The notes: generated by a model not told the origin, from the sequence alone. A DNA stretch of 64,000 nt from Sphingomonas sp. PP-CC-1A-547 (GCF_003610375.1 NZ_RAPZ01000014.1:124001-188000), one strand, 5' to 3'. Shown: positions 1 through 9,941, counted from the first letter of the stretch. Translations and numbers: made by a program.

Positions 1-627
1 GATCTCGACAACACGCTGTATCCGGCGAGCGCGGACCTGTTCGCGCAGGTCGACGCGCGGATGACCGGGTTCATCCAGGATCTGCTGGGGCTGGAGCATG
101 ACGAGGCGCGGCGCGTGCAGAAGGGGTATTTCCACAATCACGGCACGACGCTGTCGGGGTTGATGGCCGAGCATCACGTCGATCCGCACGCGTTCCTGGC
201 GCATGTCCACGACATCGAGATGGACGTGTTGGAGCACGACGCGCCGCTGGTCGCCGCGATCGCCAAGCTGCCGGGGCGAAAACTCGTCTTCACCAATGGC
301 GACAAGCCCTATGCGCTGAGGATCCTCGACCGGCTCGGGCTCGGCGAAAGCTTCGAGGCGATCCACGATATCCACGCGATGAACCTGATGCCGAAGCCGC
401 ATGCGTCTGCCTATGCCGGGTTCTGTGCCGCATTCGATATCGACCCGCGGGAGTCGCTGTTCGCCGACGACATGGCGCGCAACCTGACGCCGGCCAAGGC
501 GATCGGGATGACCACCGTGTGGATCGACAACGGCTCCGAGCAGTCGCCCGACGTCGCCCGCGATCACATCGATTTCACCGTGCCGGTGCTTGCGCCATGG
601 CTCGAAACCATCCTGGAGACATCATGA
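1..627 (+). CDS. HAD-family pyrimidine 5'-nucleotidase, 5' end missing
   Basis: The reading frame is already open at base 1, so the N-terminus lies outside the window. The visible part begins at HAD motif I (DLDNTLYP, with the nucleophile and acid/base aspartates). It continues with motif II in FTNGDK, the motif III lysine in PKPHASAY and motif IV in [10 protein letters not shown]. This is the arrangement of the pyrimidine 5'-nucleotidase (SDT1/YjjG-like) branch, which removes phosphate from nucleoside monophosphates in the cytoplasm. The exact substrate is inferred from the family. The stop codon overlaps the dapD start (ATGA), so the two are translationally coupled, although their pathways are not obviously linked. 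Confidence 0.85.
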   Translation, partial: DLDNTLYPASADLFAQVDARMTGFIQDLLGLEHDEARRVQKGYFHNHGTTLSGLMAEHHVDPHAFLAHVHDIEMDVLEHDAPLVAAIAKLPGRKLVFTNGDKPYALRILDRLGLGESFEAIHDIHAMNLMPKPHASAYAGFCAAFDIDPRESLFADDMARNLTPAKAIGMTTVWIDNGSEQSPDVARDHIDFTVPVLAPWLETILETS

Positions 628-1442
628 CCTTGCAGACCATCATCGACGCCGCCTGGGACGACCGCGCGAACCTTGGCCTCGATACGAAGGGCGAGGTTCG
701 CGACGCCGTCGAGTCCGCGCTGGCGATGCTGGACGCAGGGACCGCGCGCGTTGCCGAACCGACCGCTGATGGCTGGCAGGTCAACCAGTGGTTAAAGAAG
801 GCCGTGCTGCTCTCGTTCCGGCTCAACGACAACGTCGTGATCGACGGCGGTTCGGCGGGGTCCCCGGGGTTCGACAAGGTGCCGTCGAAGTTCTCGAGCT
901 GGGGTGAGACCGAGTTCCGTACGGCTGGCATTCGCGTCGTTCCCGGTGCGGTCGCGCGGCGCGGGAGTTTCATCGCCAAGGGTGCGATCCTGATGCCGAG
1001 CTTCGTCAACATCGGCGCCTATGTCGGCGAGGGGACGATGGTCGATGCCTGGGCGACGGTCGGGTCGTGCGCGCAGATCGGCAAGAACGTGCATCTGTCG
1101 GGTGGTGCCGGCATCGGCGGCGTGCTCGAGCCGTTGCAGGCGGATCCCGTCATCATCGGCGATGGCGCCTTCATCGGCGCGCGCGCGGAAGTGGCGGAGG
1201 GCGTCCGCGTCGGCGAGGGCGCGGTGCTGTCGATGGGCGTGTATCTGGGCGCCTCGACCAAGATCATCGACCGCGCGACCGGCGAAGTGTTCAAGGGCGA
1301 AGTGCCGCCCTATTCCGTCGTCGTGCCGGGCTCGATCGGTGGCGGGGACGGCAAGCCGGCCTTGTATTGCGCGGTGATCGTGAAGCGTGTCGATGCGCAA
1401 ACGCGTTCCAAAACCTCGATCAACGACCTGCTGAGGGACTGA
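624..1442 (+). CDS. dapD: 2,3,4,5-tetrahydropyridine-2,6-dicarboxylate N-succinyltransferase
   Basis: This enzyme transfers succinyl from succinyl-CoA to tetrahydrodipicolinate in the succinylase branch of lysine and meso-diaminopimelate synthesis. The 272-residue product has the usual family length. An N-terminal helical part (to about residue 95) is followed by a left-handed beta-helix of hexapeptide repeats, for example around [17 protein letters not shown] and [15 protein letters not shown], and a C-terminal cap ending [10 protein letters not shown]. The chosen ATG is preceded by GGAG five bases upstream and overlaps the stop of the HAD gene. A longer open frame to 519 exists, but it only reads through the HAD gene in another frame. 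Confidence 0.97.
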   Translation: MTLQTIIDAAWDDRANLGLDTKGEVRDAVESALAMLDAGTARVAEPTADGWQVNQWLKKAVLLSFRLNDNVVIDGGSAGSPGFDKVPSKFSSWGETEFRTAGIRVVPGAVARRGSFIAKGAILMPSFVNIGAYVGEGTMVDAWATVGSCAQIGKNVHLSGGAGIGGVLEPLQADPVIIGDGAFIGARAEVAEGVRVGEGAVLSMGVYLGASTKIIDRATGEVFKGEVPPYSVVVPGSIGGGDGKPALYCAVIVKRVDAQTRSKTSINDLLRD

Positions 1443-1503
1443 TCGGGTCGACAACCCGGCGGGCGCTGCCTATCCGGGTCGAAACATACCGAGGAGATAG
1501 ACT

Positions 1504-2475
1504 TTGACCGCTGCTGCCAGCCAGGTTCTCGACCGCGTACTCGTCCTCGAAATGGTCCGCGTGACCGAGGCGGCGGCGATCGCCGCCTCCACGCTCGTCG
1601 GGCGCGGTGACGAGAAGGCAGCGGATGCAGCGGCGGTCGAGGCGATGCGCGAGGCGCTCAACTCGCTGTACATGGACGGCACCGTGGTGATTGGCGAGGG
1701 CGAGCGCGACGAAGCCCCGATGCTGTTCATCGGCGAGAAGGTCGGCTCGGCGATCGGCAAGGGCCCGAAGATCGACATCGCGCTCGATCCTCTGGAAGGC
1801 ACGACGATCTGCGCGACCGCGGGGCCGAACAGCCTCGCCGTGCTGGCGATCGCCGAGGAGGGCGGGCTGCTCAACGCGCCCGACGTCTACATGGACAAGA
1901 TCGCAGTCGGGCCGGGCTATCCTGAGGGCATCATCGATCTCGACAAGACGCCGACCGAGAACATCAACGCCGTCGCCGCCGCCAAGGGCGTGCCGGCGCG
2001 CGACCTGATCGTGTGCGTGCTCGATCGTCCGCGTCACGAGGCGCTGATCGCGGAGCTGCGCCAGGTCGGTTGTGGGATCATGCTGATCGGTGACGGCGAT
2101 GTCGCCGGCGTGATCGCGACGTCGGATCCCGAGACCACGGTCGACGTGTACATGGGGTCGGGTGGCGCGCCAGAGGGCGTGCTGGCGTGCGCGGCGCTGC
2201 GCTGCGTCGGGGGCCAGTTCAAGGGACGGTTGCTGTTCCGGAACGACGACGAGCGTGGGCGTGCGGCGAAGTGGGGAATCACCGATCTCGACAAGCAGTA
2301 TGACCTTTCGGAACTGGCGAAGGGCGACTGCATCTTTGCGGCCACAGGCGTGACGGATGGCTCGCTGCTGGCGGGCGTGAAGCGGAAGAAGGGCAAGATG
2401 ACGACGGAGAGCGTGGTTATGCGCGCGTCTTCGGGGACGGTGCGGTGGGTGAAGGGTGAGCATCGGACTGATTGA
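1504..2475 (+). CDS. glpX: Class II fructose-1,6-bisphosphatase (GlpX type)
   Basis: It hydrolyses fructose-1,6-bisphosphate to fructose-6-phosphate in gluconeogenesis. The 323-residue length fits GlpX. The metal/substrate motifs are visible: GEGERDEAPML near residue 62 and DPLEGT near residue 97. A glycine-rich GSGGAPEG segment lies near residue 218. The start is TTG, supported by a strong GAGGAG seven bases upstream; no in-frame ATG fits as well. It follows dapD by about 60 bases on the same strand, so co-transcription is possible. Repeat elements follow its stop. Confidence 0.95.
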   Translation: MTAAASQVLDRVLVLEMVRVTEAAAIAASTLVGRGDEKAADAAAVEAMREALNSLYMDGTVVIGEGERDEAPMLFIGEKVGSAIGKGPKIDIALDPLEGTTICATAGPNSLAVLAIAEEGGLLNAPDVYMDKIAVGPGYPEGIIDLDKTPTENINAVAAAKGVPARDLIVCVLDRPRHEALIAELRQVGCGIMLIGDGDVAGVIATSDPETTVDVYMGSGGAPEGVLACAALRCVGGQFKGRLLFRNDDERGRAAKWGITDLDKQYDLSELAKGDCIFAATGVTDGSLLAGVKRKKGKMTTESVVMRASSGTVRWVKGEHRTD

Positions 2476-2503
2476 TTGGGCGACCATCGCAGTTGGAAAG
2501 TAA

Positions 2504-2613
2504 GCTCCACCCCGGCGAAGGCCGGGGCCCAATTGGGGAACGCCGCTAACGGAGCGATGCGCTTAGTTACTCTGGACGTTCCAATTGGGCCCCGGCCTTC
2601 GCCGGGGTGGAGC
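2504..2613. repeat. Type A palindromic repeat
   Basis: The outer arms (GCTCCACCCCGGCGAAGGCC and its reverse complement) extend through the GGGGCCCAATTGG block. They enclose a roughly 45-base interior that contains TAACGGAGCG. The same structure recurs six more times in the window. Confidence 0.9.
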
Positions 2614-2645
2614 GATGGGTTAGGCTGGTGACCCAACCACCATGT

Positions 2646-2700
2646 GTCCCCGCGTAGGCGGGGACCCAGACTGGACTCCCGCCTTCGCGGGAGAACAAGG
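2646..2700. repeat. Type B palindromic repeat
   Basis: Two small hairpins (CCCCGCGTAGGCGGGG and CTCCCGCCTTCGCGGGAG) are joined by ACCCAGACTGGA and end in AACAAGG. This short element recurs eight times elsewhere. Here it lies only 33 bases from a type A copy. Confidence 0.88.
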
Positions 2701-2716
2701 TTAGGGAGGTATGCGT

Positions 2717-3448
2717 ATGATCCTTCCCAACGCCCTTCTCCTCGTCACGATCATGAGCCTCGTCTGGTTCCTCAAGGGCGACCTGCTCGGCTACCGCCGG
2801 ATCAAGCGCCTCTCCGACACAGCATCGCGCGAGAAGACCTACCGCCTGTGGATCGCCAAGGCCGCGATCGGCTTCGTCCTGCCGGCGGTGATCGGACTAG
2901 CCCTGCTCGGCCGCCTCGACGCGCTCGTCACCGTGCCGCCCGAGTTCGACGCCCTCCGCACGCTCCTTCCCAGTTTCGAAGGCTACAGCCGCGTGGAACT
3001 GCTCGGCATGATCGGCGGCAGTGCGCTGGGTGGCCTGATCATCGGCGCGGTGCTCGCGACGCGGCGCAACTGGCGTATCCTCAAGACGATCGGCAATGTC
3101 GGCTCGCTGCTTCCCCGCAACCGGCAGGAGATCGCGCATGCCGCCGCCATGTCGATCGCGGCGGGCGTGTCCGAGGAGCTCGCCTTCCGCCTGTTCCTGC
3201 CGCTGCTGGTCGCGCTCGTCTCCGGTAGCGCGTTCGTCGCGTTCGGTGTCGCGGTCGCGGCGTTCGGCGCGATGCATCTGTATCAGGGGCGGGCGGGCGT
3301 GATTGCGACCACGCTCGTCGGCGCGCTGATGGCGGCGGTGTATCTGATGACTGGGGAGCTGTGGCTGGCGATGGTCCTGCACGCGCTGATCGATCTCAAC
3401 TCGCTGGTATTGCGCCCGATGTTGACCGGAGCGTGGCGCGCGGCTTGA
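2717..3448 (+). CDS. CPBP-family intramembrane metalloprotease
   Basis: This is a multi-spanning inner-membrane protein of about 243 residues. It carries the CPBP/ABI signature: SEELAFR (EExxxR) near residue 155, then FGAMHLYQG with the conserved histidine, and LIDLN near the C-terminus. The family includes CAAX-type prenyl proteases and bacteriocin-immunity-like proteases; the substrate here is unknown. Two in-frame ATGs are available (2711 and 2717). AGGGAGG sits seven bases before the second but only one base before the first, so 2717 is preferred. It is flanked upstream by repeats and downstream by the CocE-like gene on the same strand. Confidence 0.85.
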   Translation: MILPNALLLVTIMSLVWFLKGDLLGYRRIKRLSDTASREKTYRLWIAKAAIGFVLPAVIGLALLGRLDALVTVPPEFDALRTLLPSFEGYSRVELLGMIGGSALGGLIIGAVLATRRNWRILKTIGNVGSLLPRNRQEIAHAAAMSIAAGVSEELAFRLFLPLLVALVSGSAFVAFGVAVAAFGAMHLYQGRAGVIATTLVGALMAAVYLMTGELWLAMVLHALIDLNSLVLRPMLTGAWRAA

Positions 3449-3500
3449 CTTCGCACCCGCGGGTTCGTCCAATCGCGGCACGGTCCACGAAGGGAATTCC

Positions 3501-5350
3501 ATGTTGCGTCACGCCCTCCTGCTCGCGCTTGCCGTCACCGTAGCCGTCCCGGCCGCCACGCTCGCGCAGACCGCGCCGCAAACCGTGACCCAGTCGCCCT
3601 TCACGTTCGAAGAGGTGATGGTGCCGATGCGTGACGGGGCGAAGTTGCAGACGGTGATCATGCGGCCGCGCGGCATGACCGGGCCGCTGCCGATCCTGCT
3701 CCAGCGAACGCCCTACGGCGTGCCCGATGCGCCGTTTCCCACCGCCGATCGCTTCGCGCCGTTGATGAAGACGGCTATGTGTTCGTCTTCCAGTCGATGC
3801 GCGGGCGGTTCAAGTCCGACGGGGTGTTCACGCTGTCGACTGCGGTCCATCCGAACGATCCGAAGGCGGTCGACGAGGCTACGGACGCCTATGATACGGT
3901 CGGCTGGCTGGTGAAGAACGTCCCCGCCAATACTGGTAAGGTCGGCATGTGGGGCGTGTCCTATCCGGGGTTTGCCGCCGCCGTCGCGCTGGCGAACCCG
4001 CATCCGGCGCTGAAGGCGGTGTCTCCGCAGGCGGCGTGGATCGATTACTGGCAGTCGGACGATCTGCACCGCAACGGCGCGCTGCGGTTAAGCTATGCGA
4101 CCGACTGGGTGTCGTCGCTGCAACTCGACAAGACGAAGAATTCCGACTTTGCGTATCCGAGCGATACCTACGACTATTTCCTCAAGGCCGGCTCGGCGGA
4201 GGCGATCGACCGGAACGTGTTCAAGGCGCGCGTGCCGATGTTCACGTCGCTGCTTGATCGCCCAAATCACGATGCGTTCTATACCGCGCAACGCTGGACC
4301 GATGCGCTGGGCAAGACGACCGTGCCGACGCTGAACGTCGCGGGGTTCTGGGATCAGGAGGATCCGTGGGGATCGTGGCAGATCTACGCGCGTCAGAAGC
4401 GCAACGATCCCAACCACCTCGCGCAGATGGTGGCGGGGCCGTGGCGGCATGGCGGGTGGCAGGGGGTGGCGGATCACCTCGGACCGATCCCGCTTGGGAC
4501 GGCGAGCGGCACGCAGTTCCAGGAGCAGATCCAGGCGCCGTTCTTCGCATACTGGCTGCACGGCAAGGGGCCGCGGCCGGACTTCGCGGCGAAGATGTTC
4601 CAGTCGGGGTCTAACGTGTGGAAGACCTATGCCGCCTGGCCTCCGATGGGCGCGAAGGCGACGGAGCTGTATTTGCGTGCGGACGGTAGCCTGTCGTTCA
4701 CCGCGCCGGCCGCTGGCGAGGCATGTCGCGACTACGTGTCCGATCCGGCGAACCCGGTGCCGTTCCGTCGGCGACCGATGTCGGCGACGTATGCCAGCCC
4801 GGACTGGGCGTGGTGGGAGGCGGACGATCAGCGCTTCGTCGATCACCGGCCCGATGTTCTGGGGTATGTGTCGGAGCCTTTGACTGCCGACCTGACGGTG
4901 ACGGGGGCGCTGTCGGCCACGTTGCAGGCATCGACCAGCGGGACCGACAGCGATTTCGTGGTGAAGCTGATCGATGTGCTGCCCGACGATACCGAGTCGA
5001 TGACGGGGCGTAGCCTTCAGCCAGGCGACTATGCCCGGACGCTCAACGGGTATCAGTTGCCGATCGCGATGGAAGTGCGGCGAGGGCGGTTCCTGGCGAG
5101 CGATACGGCGCCACAGCCGTTGGTGCCGGGGAAGGTGGTCGCGTGGGACGTGCCGCTGCGTGACCACGATCATGTGTTCAAGGCGGGGCACCGGATCATG
5201 GTGCAGATCCAGTCGAGTTGGTTCCCGATGATCGACCGCAACCCGCAGTCGTTCGTGCCGAACATCGGGCGGGCGAAGGCGGGCGATTACGTGAAGGCGA
5301 CGCAGAAGGTTTGCGTAGGCTCGCGGATTACGTTGCCGGTCATGCGCTAG
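3501..5350 (+). pseudogene. CocE/NonD-family alpha/beta hydrolase, split by a frameshift
   Basis: The 5' part (3501 to about 3770) encodes a signal peptide (MLRHALLLALAVTVAVPAATLAQ) and the start of a CocE-type X-Pro dipeptidyl-peptidase/ester hydrolase, ending near LMK. The rest continues in another frame from about 3770: DGYVFVFQSMRG, then the nucleophile GVSYPG, and a C-terminal jelly-roll-like region to the stop at 5350. A single missing base around 3766-3773 would restore one protein of about 616 residues. AGGGA lies five bases before the ATG. Nothing else is damaged, so this is either a recent inactivating mutation or a sequencing error. The intact enzyme would be exported and would cleave an acyl ester or peptide bond; the substrate is unknown. 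Confidence 0.8.
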
Positions 5351-5367
5351 GGTCTGCGGACAGCTGC

Positions 5368-5473
5368 CCACCCCGGCGGAGGCCGGGGCCCAGTTGGAAA
5401 GGTCGCGGTAACGGAGCGCGGTCCTTCGTTATTACCGTCCCCCAACTGGGCCCCGGCCTCCGCCGGGGTGGTG
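5368..5473. repeat. Type A palindromic repeat
   Basis: The arms CCACCCCGGCGGAGGCCGGG and reverse complement flank an interior with GTAACGGAGCGCGG and GTTATTACCG. It sits between two convergent genes. Confidence 0.9.
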
Positions 5474-5489
5474 CTCTCTGGCGTCCAGA

Positions 5490-6251
5490 TCAGTTCTTCA
5501 TCCGCCAGCCGGTCTTGAAGATCCAGGCGATCGCGATCAGGCACACGGCAAGGAAGCCCGCCGTCACCGCGAGGCTCACCCCGACCGCGACGTCGCCTAC
5601 CCCGAAGAAGCTCCAGCGGAAACCGCTCACCAGGTACACGACCGGGTTGAACAGGCTGAAAGTCCGCCAAGGCTGGGGCAGCATGTCGATCGAGTAGAAT
5701 GCGCCGCCGAGGAAGGTCAGCGGCGTGATCAGCAGCGCGGGGACGAAGTTCAACTGCTCGAAGCCGTTGGCCCACACGCCGATGATGAACCCGAACAGGC
5801 TGAACGCGACCGCGGTGAGGATCAGGAAGGCGATCATCGCGAAGGGGTGTTCGATGCGAAGTGGCACGAAGAACGAGGCGGTGGCGAGGATGATCAGCCC
5901 GAGGATCACCGACTTGGTGGTCGCAGCGCCGACATAGCCGATCACCATCTCCATCGCCGAGACGGGCGCCGACAACAGCTCGTAGATCGTGCCGGTGAAT
6001 TTGGGGAAGTAGATGCCGATCGACGCGTTCGAGATGCTCTGCGTGAGCAGCGACAGCATGATCAGGCCGGGGACGATGAAGCTGCCGTAACCGACGCCGC
6101 CGACCTGCTGCATCCGGCTGCCGATCGCGCCGCCGAAGACGATGAAATAGAGCGAGGTCGTGAGGACGGGTGTGACGAGGCTCTGCCACAGCGTGCGCAG
6201 CGCGCGCGCCATTTCAAAGCGATAGATCGCCCAGATGCCATGGGTATTCAT
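5490..6251 (-). CDS. ABC-2 type transporter permease
   Basis: This 253-residue membrane protein has about six hydrophobic spans and the ABC-2 exporter permease pattern. It pairs with the ATPase whose stop codon overlaps its ATG (ATGA), so the two are one translationally coupled unit and presumably one complex. Similar pairs export lipids, polysaccharides or drugs; nothing here fixes the cargo. The upstream open frame to 6656 runs antiphase through the ATPase gene and is not part of the protein. Confidence 0.9.
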   Translation of the reverse strand: MNTHGIWAIYRFEMARALRTLWQSLVTPVLTTSLYFIVFGGAIGSRMQQVGGVGYGSFIVPGLIMLSLLTQSISNASIGIYFPKFTGTIYELLSAPVSAMEMVIGYVGAATTKSVILGLIILATASFFVPLRIEHPFAMIAFLILTAVAFSLFGFIIGVWANGFEQLNFVPALLITPLTFLGGAFYSIDMLPQPWRTFSLFNPVVYLVSGFRWSFFGVGDVAVGVSLAVTAGFLAVCLIAIAWIFKTGWRMKN

Positions 6252-7177
6252 GCGCGTTCTCCGACGAGATCGACGAAGATGTCTTCGAGGCTCGATTTGC
6301 TGGTTTCGAGGTCCTTGAAGCCGATGCCGAGTTCGCTGAGCTTGCGGAGCAGCGACGGGATGCCGGTGTGATCGGCCTGCGCGTCGAATACGTAGCGGAG
6401 GCGCTTGCCGTCGTCTTCCAGCGAGAGGTCCCAGTCGGCGAGTTCCGGGGGAAGCGCCGTCATCGGGTCCTGGAGCGCGATGTCGAGTTCGCGCTTGCCG
6501 AGCTTCTTCATCAGCGACGCCTTGTCGTCGACAAGGAGGAGCTTGCCCTTGTTTATCACACCGACGCGGTCGGCCATTTCCTCGGCTTCCTCGATGTAAT
6601 GCGTCGTCAGGATGATCGTCGTGCCGCCCTGGCGCAGGCGGTGGACGAGCTTCCACATGTCGCGGCGTAGCGCCACGTCCACGCCCGCGGTGGGTTCGTC
6701 GAGGAACAGGATCTCGGGCTGGTGCGCGAGTGCTTTCGCGATCAGTACGCGGCGTTTCATGCCGCCGGAGAGTTCGCGGATCTTCGCGTCGCGCTTGTCC
6801 CAGAGCGAGAGGTCGCGGAGCACCTGTTCGATGTACGCGCTATGCCCCGAGCGGCCGAACAGGCGGCGGCTGAAGGTGACGGTGGCGAGCACCGTCTCGA
6901 ACATGTCGACGTTGAGTTCCTGCGGGACGAGGCCGATGCGGCTGCGGGCCTGCTTGTAGTCGCGGATCGCGTCGTAGCCCGCGACCTTGATCGTGCCGGC
7001 GGACGGCGTGACGATGCCGCAGATGATGCTGATCAGCGTCGTCTTGCCGGCGCCGTTGGGGCCGAGGAGGGCGAAGATCTCGCCCTTCTGGATGTCGAGG
7101 TCGACGGGGTGGAGGGCTGTGGTGCCGCTCTTGTAGGTCTTGGTGACGCCCGCGATGGACAGGATCGGTTCGGTCAT
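6248..7177 (-). CDS. ABC transporter ATP-binding protein (ABC-2 exporter)
   Basis: This is the nucleotide-binding subunit of the exporter, 309 residues. It has Walker [10 protein letters not shown] near residue 40, the signature LSGGMKRR near 138, Walker B ILFLDEPT near 157 and the switch histidine in [12 protein letters not shown]. The C-terminal extension after about residue 220 resembles the DUF4162-like tail of CcmA/NatA-type exporter ATPases. The ATG at 7177 is preceded by AAGGGG five bases upstream, so the GTG two codons earlier was not used. It lies downstream of the dsbA-like gene, separated by a type B repeat. Confidence 0.93.
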   Translation of the reverse strand: MTEPILSIAGVTKTYKSGTTALHPVDLDIQKGEIFALLGPNGAGKTTLISIICGIVTPSAGTIKVAGYDAIRDYKQARSRIGLVPQELNVDMFETVLATVTFSRRLFGRSGHSAYIEQVLRDLSLWDKRDAKIRELSGGMKRRVLIAKALAHQPEILFLDEPTAGVDVALRRDMWKLVHRLRQGGTTIILTTHYIEEAEEMADRVGVINKGKLLLVDDKASLMKKLGKRELDIALQDPMTALPPELADWDLSLEDDGKRLRYVFDAQADHTGIPSLLRKLSELGIGFKDLETSKSSLEDIFVDLVGERA

Positions 7178-7244
7178 TGGCACCCCTTTTTGTGAGGGGA
7201 AGATGGGGGTGGGGGGGGAGGAATGATAGGGCTTCCCTCCCCTT

Positions 7245-7303
7245 CTTGTTCTCCCGCGAAGGCGGGAGCCCAGACTGGGTCCCCGCCTTCGCGGGGAAAC
7301 AAG
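7245..7303. repeat. Type B palindromic repeat
   Basis: The hairpins CTCCCGCGAAGGCGGGAG and CCCCGCCTTCGCGGGG are joined by CCCAGACTGGGT, with CTTGTT and AACAAG ends. It separates the DsbA-like gene from the ABC exporter genes. Confidence 0.9.
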
Positions 7304-7314
7304 GAGAGGAGCGG

Positions 7315-8025
7315 TTAGCCGGCGCGGGCTGCCGCTACGGCTTTCTGGAGGTCTTCCAACGGCAGCGCCCCCGACAACACGCGGTCGCCGACCACCCAGC
7401 TCGGGGTGCCGGTCATGCCGAGTTTGGCGGCGGTTTCCATGTTCTTGGCGATTTCGGCGTCGGCGGTCTTGGTGAAGCTCGCCTGCGTGGTGTCGACTCC
7501 GGCCTTGCTCGCCGCGGCGGCGATCGAGGCGTCGCTGACCGGGCCGCCGGCGTAGAGCGCGTCGTGGAAGGTGGCGAACTTGCCCTGTTGTGCGGCGGCG
7601 AGGCTGGCGCGGGCGGCGATGCGGCTTTCGGCGCTGAGGATCGGGAGTTCGCGGAAGACGACGCGGACTTTCGGGTCGGCGGCAATCAGCTTGGCGATCA
7701 TCGGCAGGCTCGCGCGGCAGTATCCGCAGTTATAGTCGAAATATTCGACGAGCGTGACGTCGCCCTTGGGATTGCCGGCCCAGGCGCTGCCGAACGGCGT
7801 GACGATCGCGTCGCGGTTCGCGGTGACGGTCTTGCCGGACTCGCGATCGCGCAGTTTCTCCATCGCCTCGGGGAGGATCTCGGGGTGCGCCAGGACATAG
7901 TCGTGGACGATCGATTCGACCTGCGCGCGCTCTACGCCGCCGCCTTGGCGGTCATAGCCCCAGACCGCGAGGCCTCCGATGACGGCGCCAGCGACTGCGA
8001 TTGCCGGGAATGTGAGTTTGCTCAT
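7315..8025 (-). CDS. DsbA-family thiol:disulfide oxidoreductase
   Basis: This is a 236-residue envelope protein with an N-terminal uncleaved anchor or signal segment (about residues 5-24). An alpha-helical Com1/ScsC-like N-terminal extension follows, then a thioredoxin-fold domain. The redox motif is C100-G-Y-C103 and the cis-proline loop is TGTP ending at P208. It should oxidise or isomerise disulfides in periplasmic proteins. It is translationally coupled (ATGA) to the M48 metalloprotease gene upstream, so the pair may serve envelope protein quality control; that link is inferred. Confidence 0.93.
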   Translation of the reverse strand: MSKLTFPAIAVAGAVIGGLAVWGYDRQGGGVERAQVESIVHDYVLAHPEILPEAMEKLRDRESGKTVTANRDAIVTPFGSAWAGNPKGDVTLVEYFDYNCGYCRASLPMIAKLIAADPKVRVVFRELPILSAESRIAARASLAAAQQGKFATFHDALYAGGPVSDASIAAAASKAGVDTTQASFTKTADAEIAKNMETAAKLGMTGTPSWVVGDRVLSGALPLEDLQKAVAAARAG

Positions 8026-9377
8026 TTGCGGCGCTTATACTGCTTGGGGTTGTCGTCCATCTCGTTCTGCGCGGCCATCGCGATATCCTGCGCGCGGATC
8101 CAGTCGGTGGTGTTGGCCGGGATGTTCGCCAGCGCATATTGCGCGCTCGCCGAGGCGGTCCGCATGTCGCCGCCCATGCTGGCGCGCTCGGCGGTGGCGA
8201 GCGCGGCGCGCGCGGTATCGCCGGTCAGTTCGTAGACGGTGCCGAGCTGCATCCAGGCGAACGGGTTCTGGTCGTCGCGACCGACCGCGGTACGCAGGAC
8301 CCTGGTCGCTTCGGGGTAGTTCGCCTTGTTCTCGGTCGCGATCAGCGCGTGGCCGAAGGTGGTGGCGATCAGCGGATTGTTGCGCGAGCCTTCGGTGGCT
8401 TCGCGTAAGGGAGTCAGCGACTCGACCGGCTTGCCCGCTTCGAGCAGGATCTGGCCCTTGATCTCGAGGAAATACGGGTCGGTGGGCTCGGCCTTTACCA
8501 GGGCGTTGGCTTCGGCGTCGGCTTTGTCGGGGTAGCCGGCTTTGTGATACGCATAGGCGCGGGCGTAGTGCGCGTAGATCGACTGGTTGCTGGGCGGGTA
8601 GGCCTGCAGCGTCTGGTCGGCGGGCATGACGTAGCCGGCGAGCTTCGCCTTCACGCGGCGGAAGCGTTCCTCGAGCGCGGCGTCGGGCTTGTTCGCCCAG
8701 GCGGGCGAGGCTTGCAGGTCGGCGGTGAGCGTCGCGACGCGCTCGCCCGAGAGCGGATGCGACTGCATGAAGGGATCGATGTTGGCCGTGCCGAAGCGAT
8801 ATTCCTGCTGCTGCAATTTCTTGAAGAAGCTGAGCATGCCGCGGCCGGAGACGTTCGCCTCGCGCAGGAATTTCGCGCCGGTCGCGTCGGCGGTCGATTC
8901 CTGGACGCGGCTGAACGAGAGGTAGCTGCCCATCGCCGCCTGCTGACCCGCGGCCATGATGCCGGCACCTGCCTCGCCGCTGCCGGCCGCCATCGCGGCG
9001 AGGCCGAGGACCATCGAGAGCAGGTACATGCCCATTGCGGGCTTGGTGCCGCGGTCGGCGAGGACGACGTGGCCGTCGGCGATGTGGCCGAGCTCGTGCG
9101 CGATGACGCCCTGGACTTCGTTGGCGTTGTCCGCGGCCTGGATCAGGCCTGAGTGGACGTAGACGGTCTGCCCGCCGGCGACGAAGGCGTTGATCGACTC
9201 GTCGTTGATGAGGACGACCTTTACGTCGCGCGTCGAGAGCCCGGCCGCCTTGATCAGCGGGTTCGACATCTCCGCGAACATGGTTTCGGTCTCGGCGTCG
9301 CGGAGGATCGACTGAGCCTGGAGGGGCGTCGTCCAGAGGAGGAGGGCGGTGGCTGCGGCGGCTACGAAGCGCTTCAT
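8022..9377 (-). CDS. Periplasmic M48-family metalloprotease with TPR-like C-terminus (BepA-like)
   Basis: The product is about 451 residues with a signal peptide (MKRFVAAAATALLLWTTPLQAQ). The M48 zinc site is HELGH, near residues 94-98 from this start, and an ExxxD-type third-ligand region lies around ESTADATGAKF. The C-terminal half is helical and repetitive, as expected for TPR repeats, so the overall plan matches BepA/YfgC, an outer-membrane assembly quality-control protease. The start at 9377 was chosen because it begins the signal peptide; a frame extension to 9413 adds only a Pro/Arg-rich stretch. The gene overlaps the DsbA-like gene (ATGA), which fits with maturing disulfide-bonded envelope proteins. 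Confidence 0.9.
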   Translation of the reverse strand: MKRFVAAAATALLLWTTPLQAQSILRDAETETMFAEMSNPLIKAAGLSTRDVKVVLINDESINAFVAGGQTVYVHSGLIQAADNANEVQGVIAHELGHIADGHVVLADRGTKPAMGMYLLSMVLGLAAMAAGSGEAGAGIMAAGQQAAMGSYLSFSRVQESTADATGAKFLREANVSGRGMLSFFKKLQQQEYRFGTANIDPFMQSHPLSGERVATLTADLQASPAWANKPDAALEERFRRVKAKLAGYVMPADQTLQAYPPSNQSIYAHYARAYAYHKAGYPDKADAEANALVKAEPTDPYFLEIKGQILLEAGKPVESLTPLREATEGSRNNPLIATTFGHALIATENKANYPEATRVLRTAVGRDDQNPFAWMQLGTVYELTGDTARAALATAERASMGGDMRTASASAQYALANIPANTTDWIRAQDIAMAAQNEMDDNPKQYKRRK

Positions 9378-9623
9378 ATTACGGGGTATCGTCGATTGGG
9401 GGCGGGGGGGCAATGGTCGTGCGGTCGGGCGTGCGGTGGAGTGAAGTACAGGAAGTGCAGACGCTGGGAGCGGTTTTGCGGTTGGTGGGGAGTGTTGGTG
9501 GCATTGGGGGAGGGGAGCAGGGTTTGGGTGTGTAGGACAGGGGTTTGGGGGGGGCTTGATAGGTTGCTGCGCCGTCTATCGGCCACTTCGCCGGCTATCG
9601 GTTTCCTCCCTGACTATCAGGGT
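9378..9623. other. G-rich non-coding stretch upstream of the M48 gene
   Basis: No gene is seen. The plus strand carries many runs of three to eight G (for example GGGGGAGGGGAG and GGGGGGGG) from about 9400 to 9560. This is unlike the flanking sequence and compatible with G-quadruplex formation. Any promoter of the M48 operon must lie here, but I cannot define one. Confidence 0.5.
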
Positions 9624-9730
9624 ACCGCCCCGGCGGAGGCCGGGGTCCAATTGGGGGACCGGGCTAACTGAGGGTGGTGCTTCGTTATTGCCACCTTTCC
9701 AATTGGGCCCCGGCCTTCGCCGGGGTGGTG
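9624..9730. repeat. Type A palindromic repeat
   Basis: The arms CCGCCCCGGCGGAGGCCGGG and GCCTTCGCCGGGGTGG-type partner flank the usual interior with CTTCGTTATTGCC. The left arm is slightly degenerate. Confidence 0.88.
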
Positions 9731-9798
9731 TTGGGTCGGGGGGAGTTCGGCGTGCGTCACTACGGCGCTGGAACTCAAACCTCGTACCGCCCGCGTGG

Positions 9799-9857
9799 CT
9801 TGTTCACCCGCGAAGGCGGGTGCCCAGTCTGGGTCCCCGCCTTCGCGGGGAAACATG
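9799..9857. repeat. Type B palindromic repeat
   Basis: CTTGTTCACCCGCGAAGGCG through to CGCGGGGAAACA, with CCCAGTCTGGGT in the middle. It lies about 70 bases from a type A copy. Confidence 0.88.
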
Positions 9858-9907
9858 CTTTTGTCGGACGGAGCGTCTCACCGGTAGCTTCCGCTTCCCC
9901 ACAAACG

Positions 9908-9941
9908 AAAACGGGCGCGGCCTTTCGGTCGCGCCCGTTCT
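9908..9941 (-). terminator. Intrinsic terminator of rne
   Basis: On the minus strand, AACGGGCGCG and CGCGCCCGTT form a ten-pair stem around a short GAAA-containing loop. A T-rich run follows, about 20 bases after the rne stop. Confidence 0.8.

Noticed and set aside
2504..2700. Possible CRISPR array
   Set aside because: Repeats are long, palindromic and dispersed across the window, not regularly spaced; no cas gene is present.
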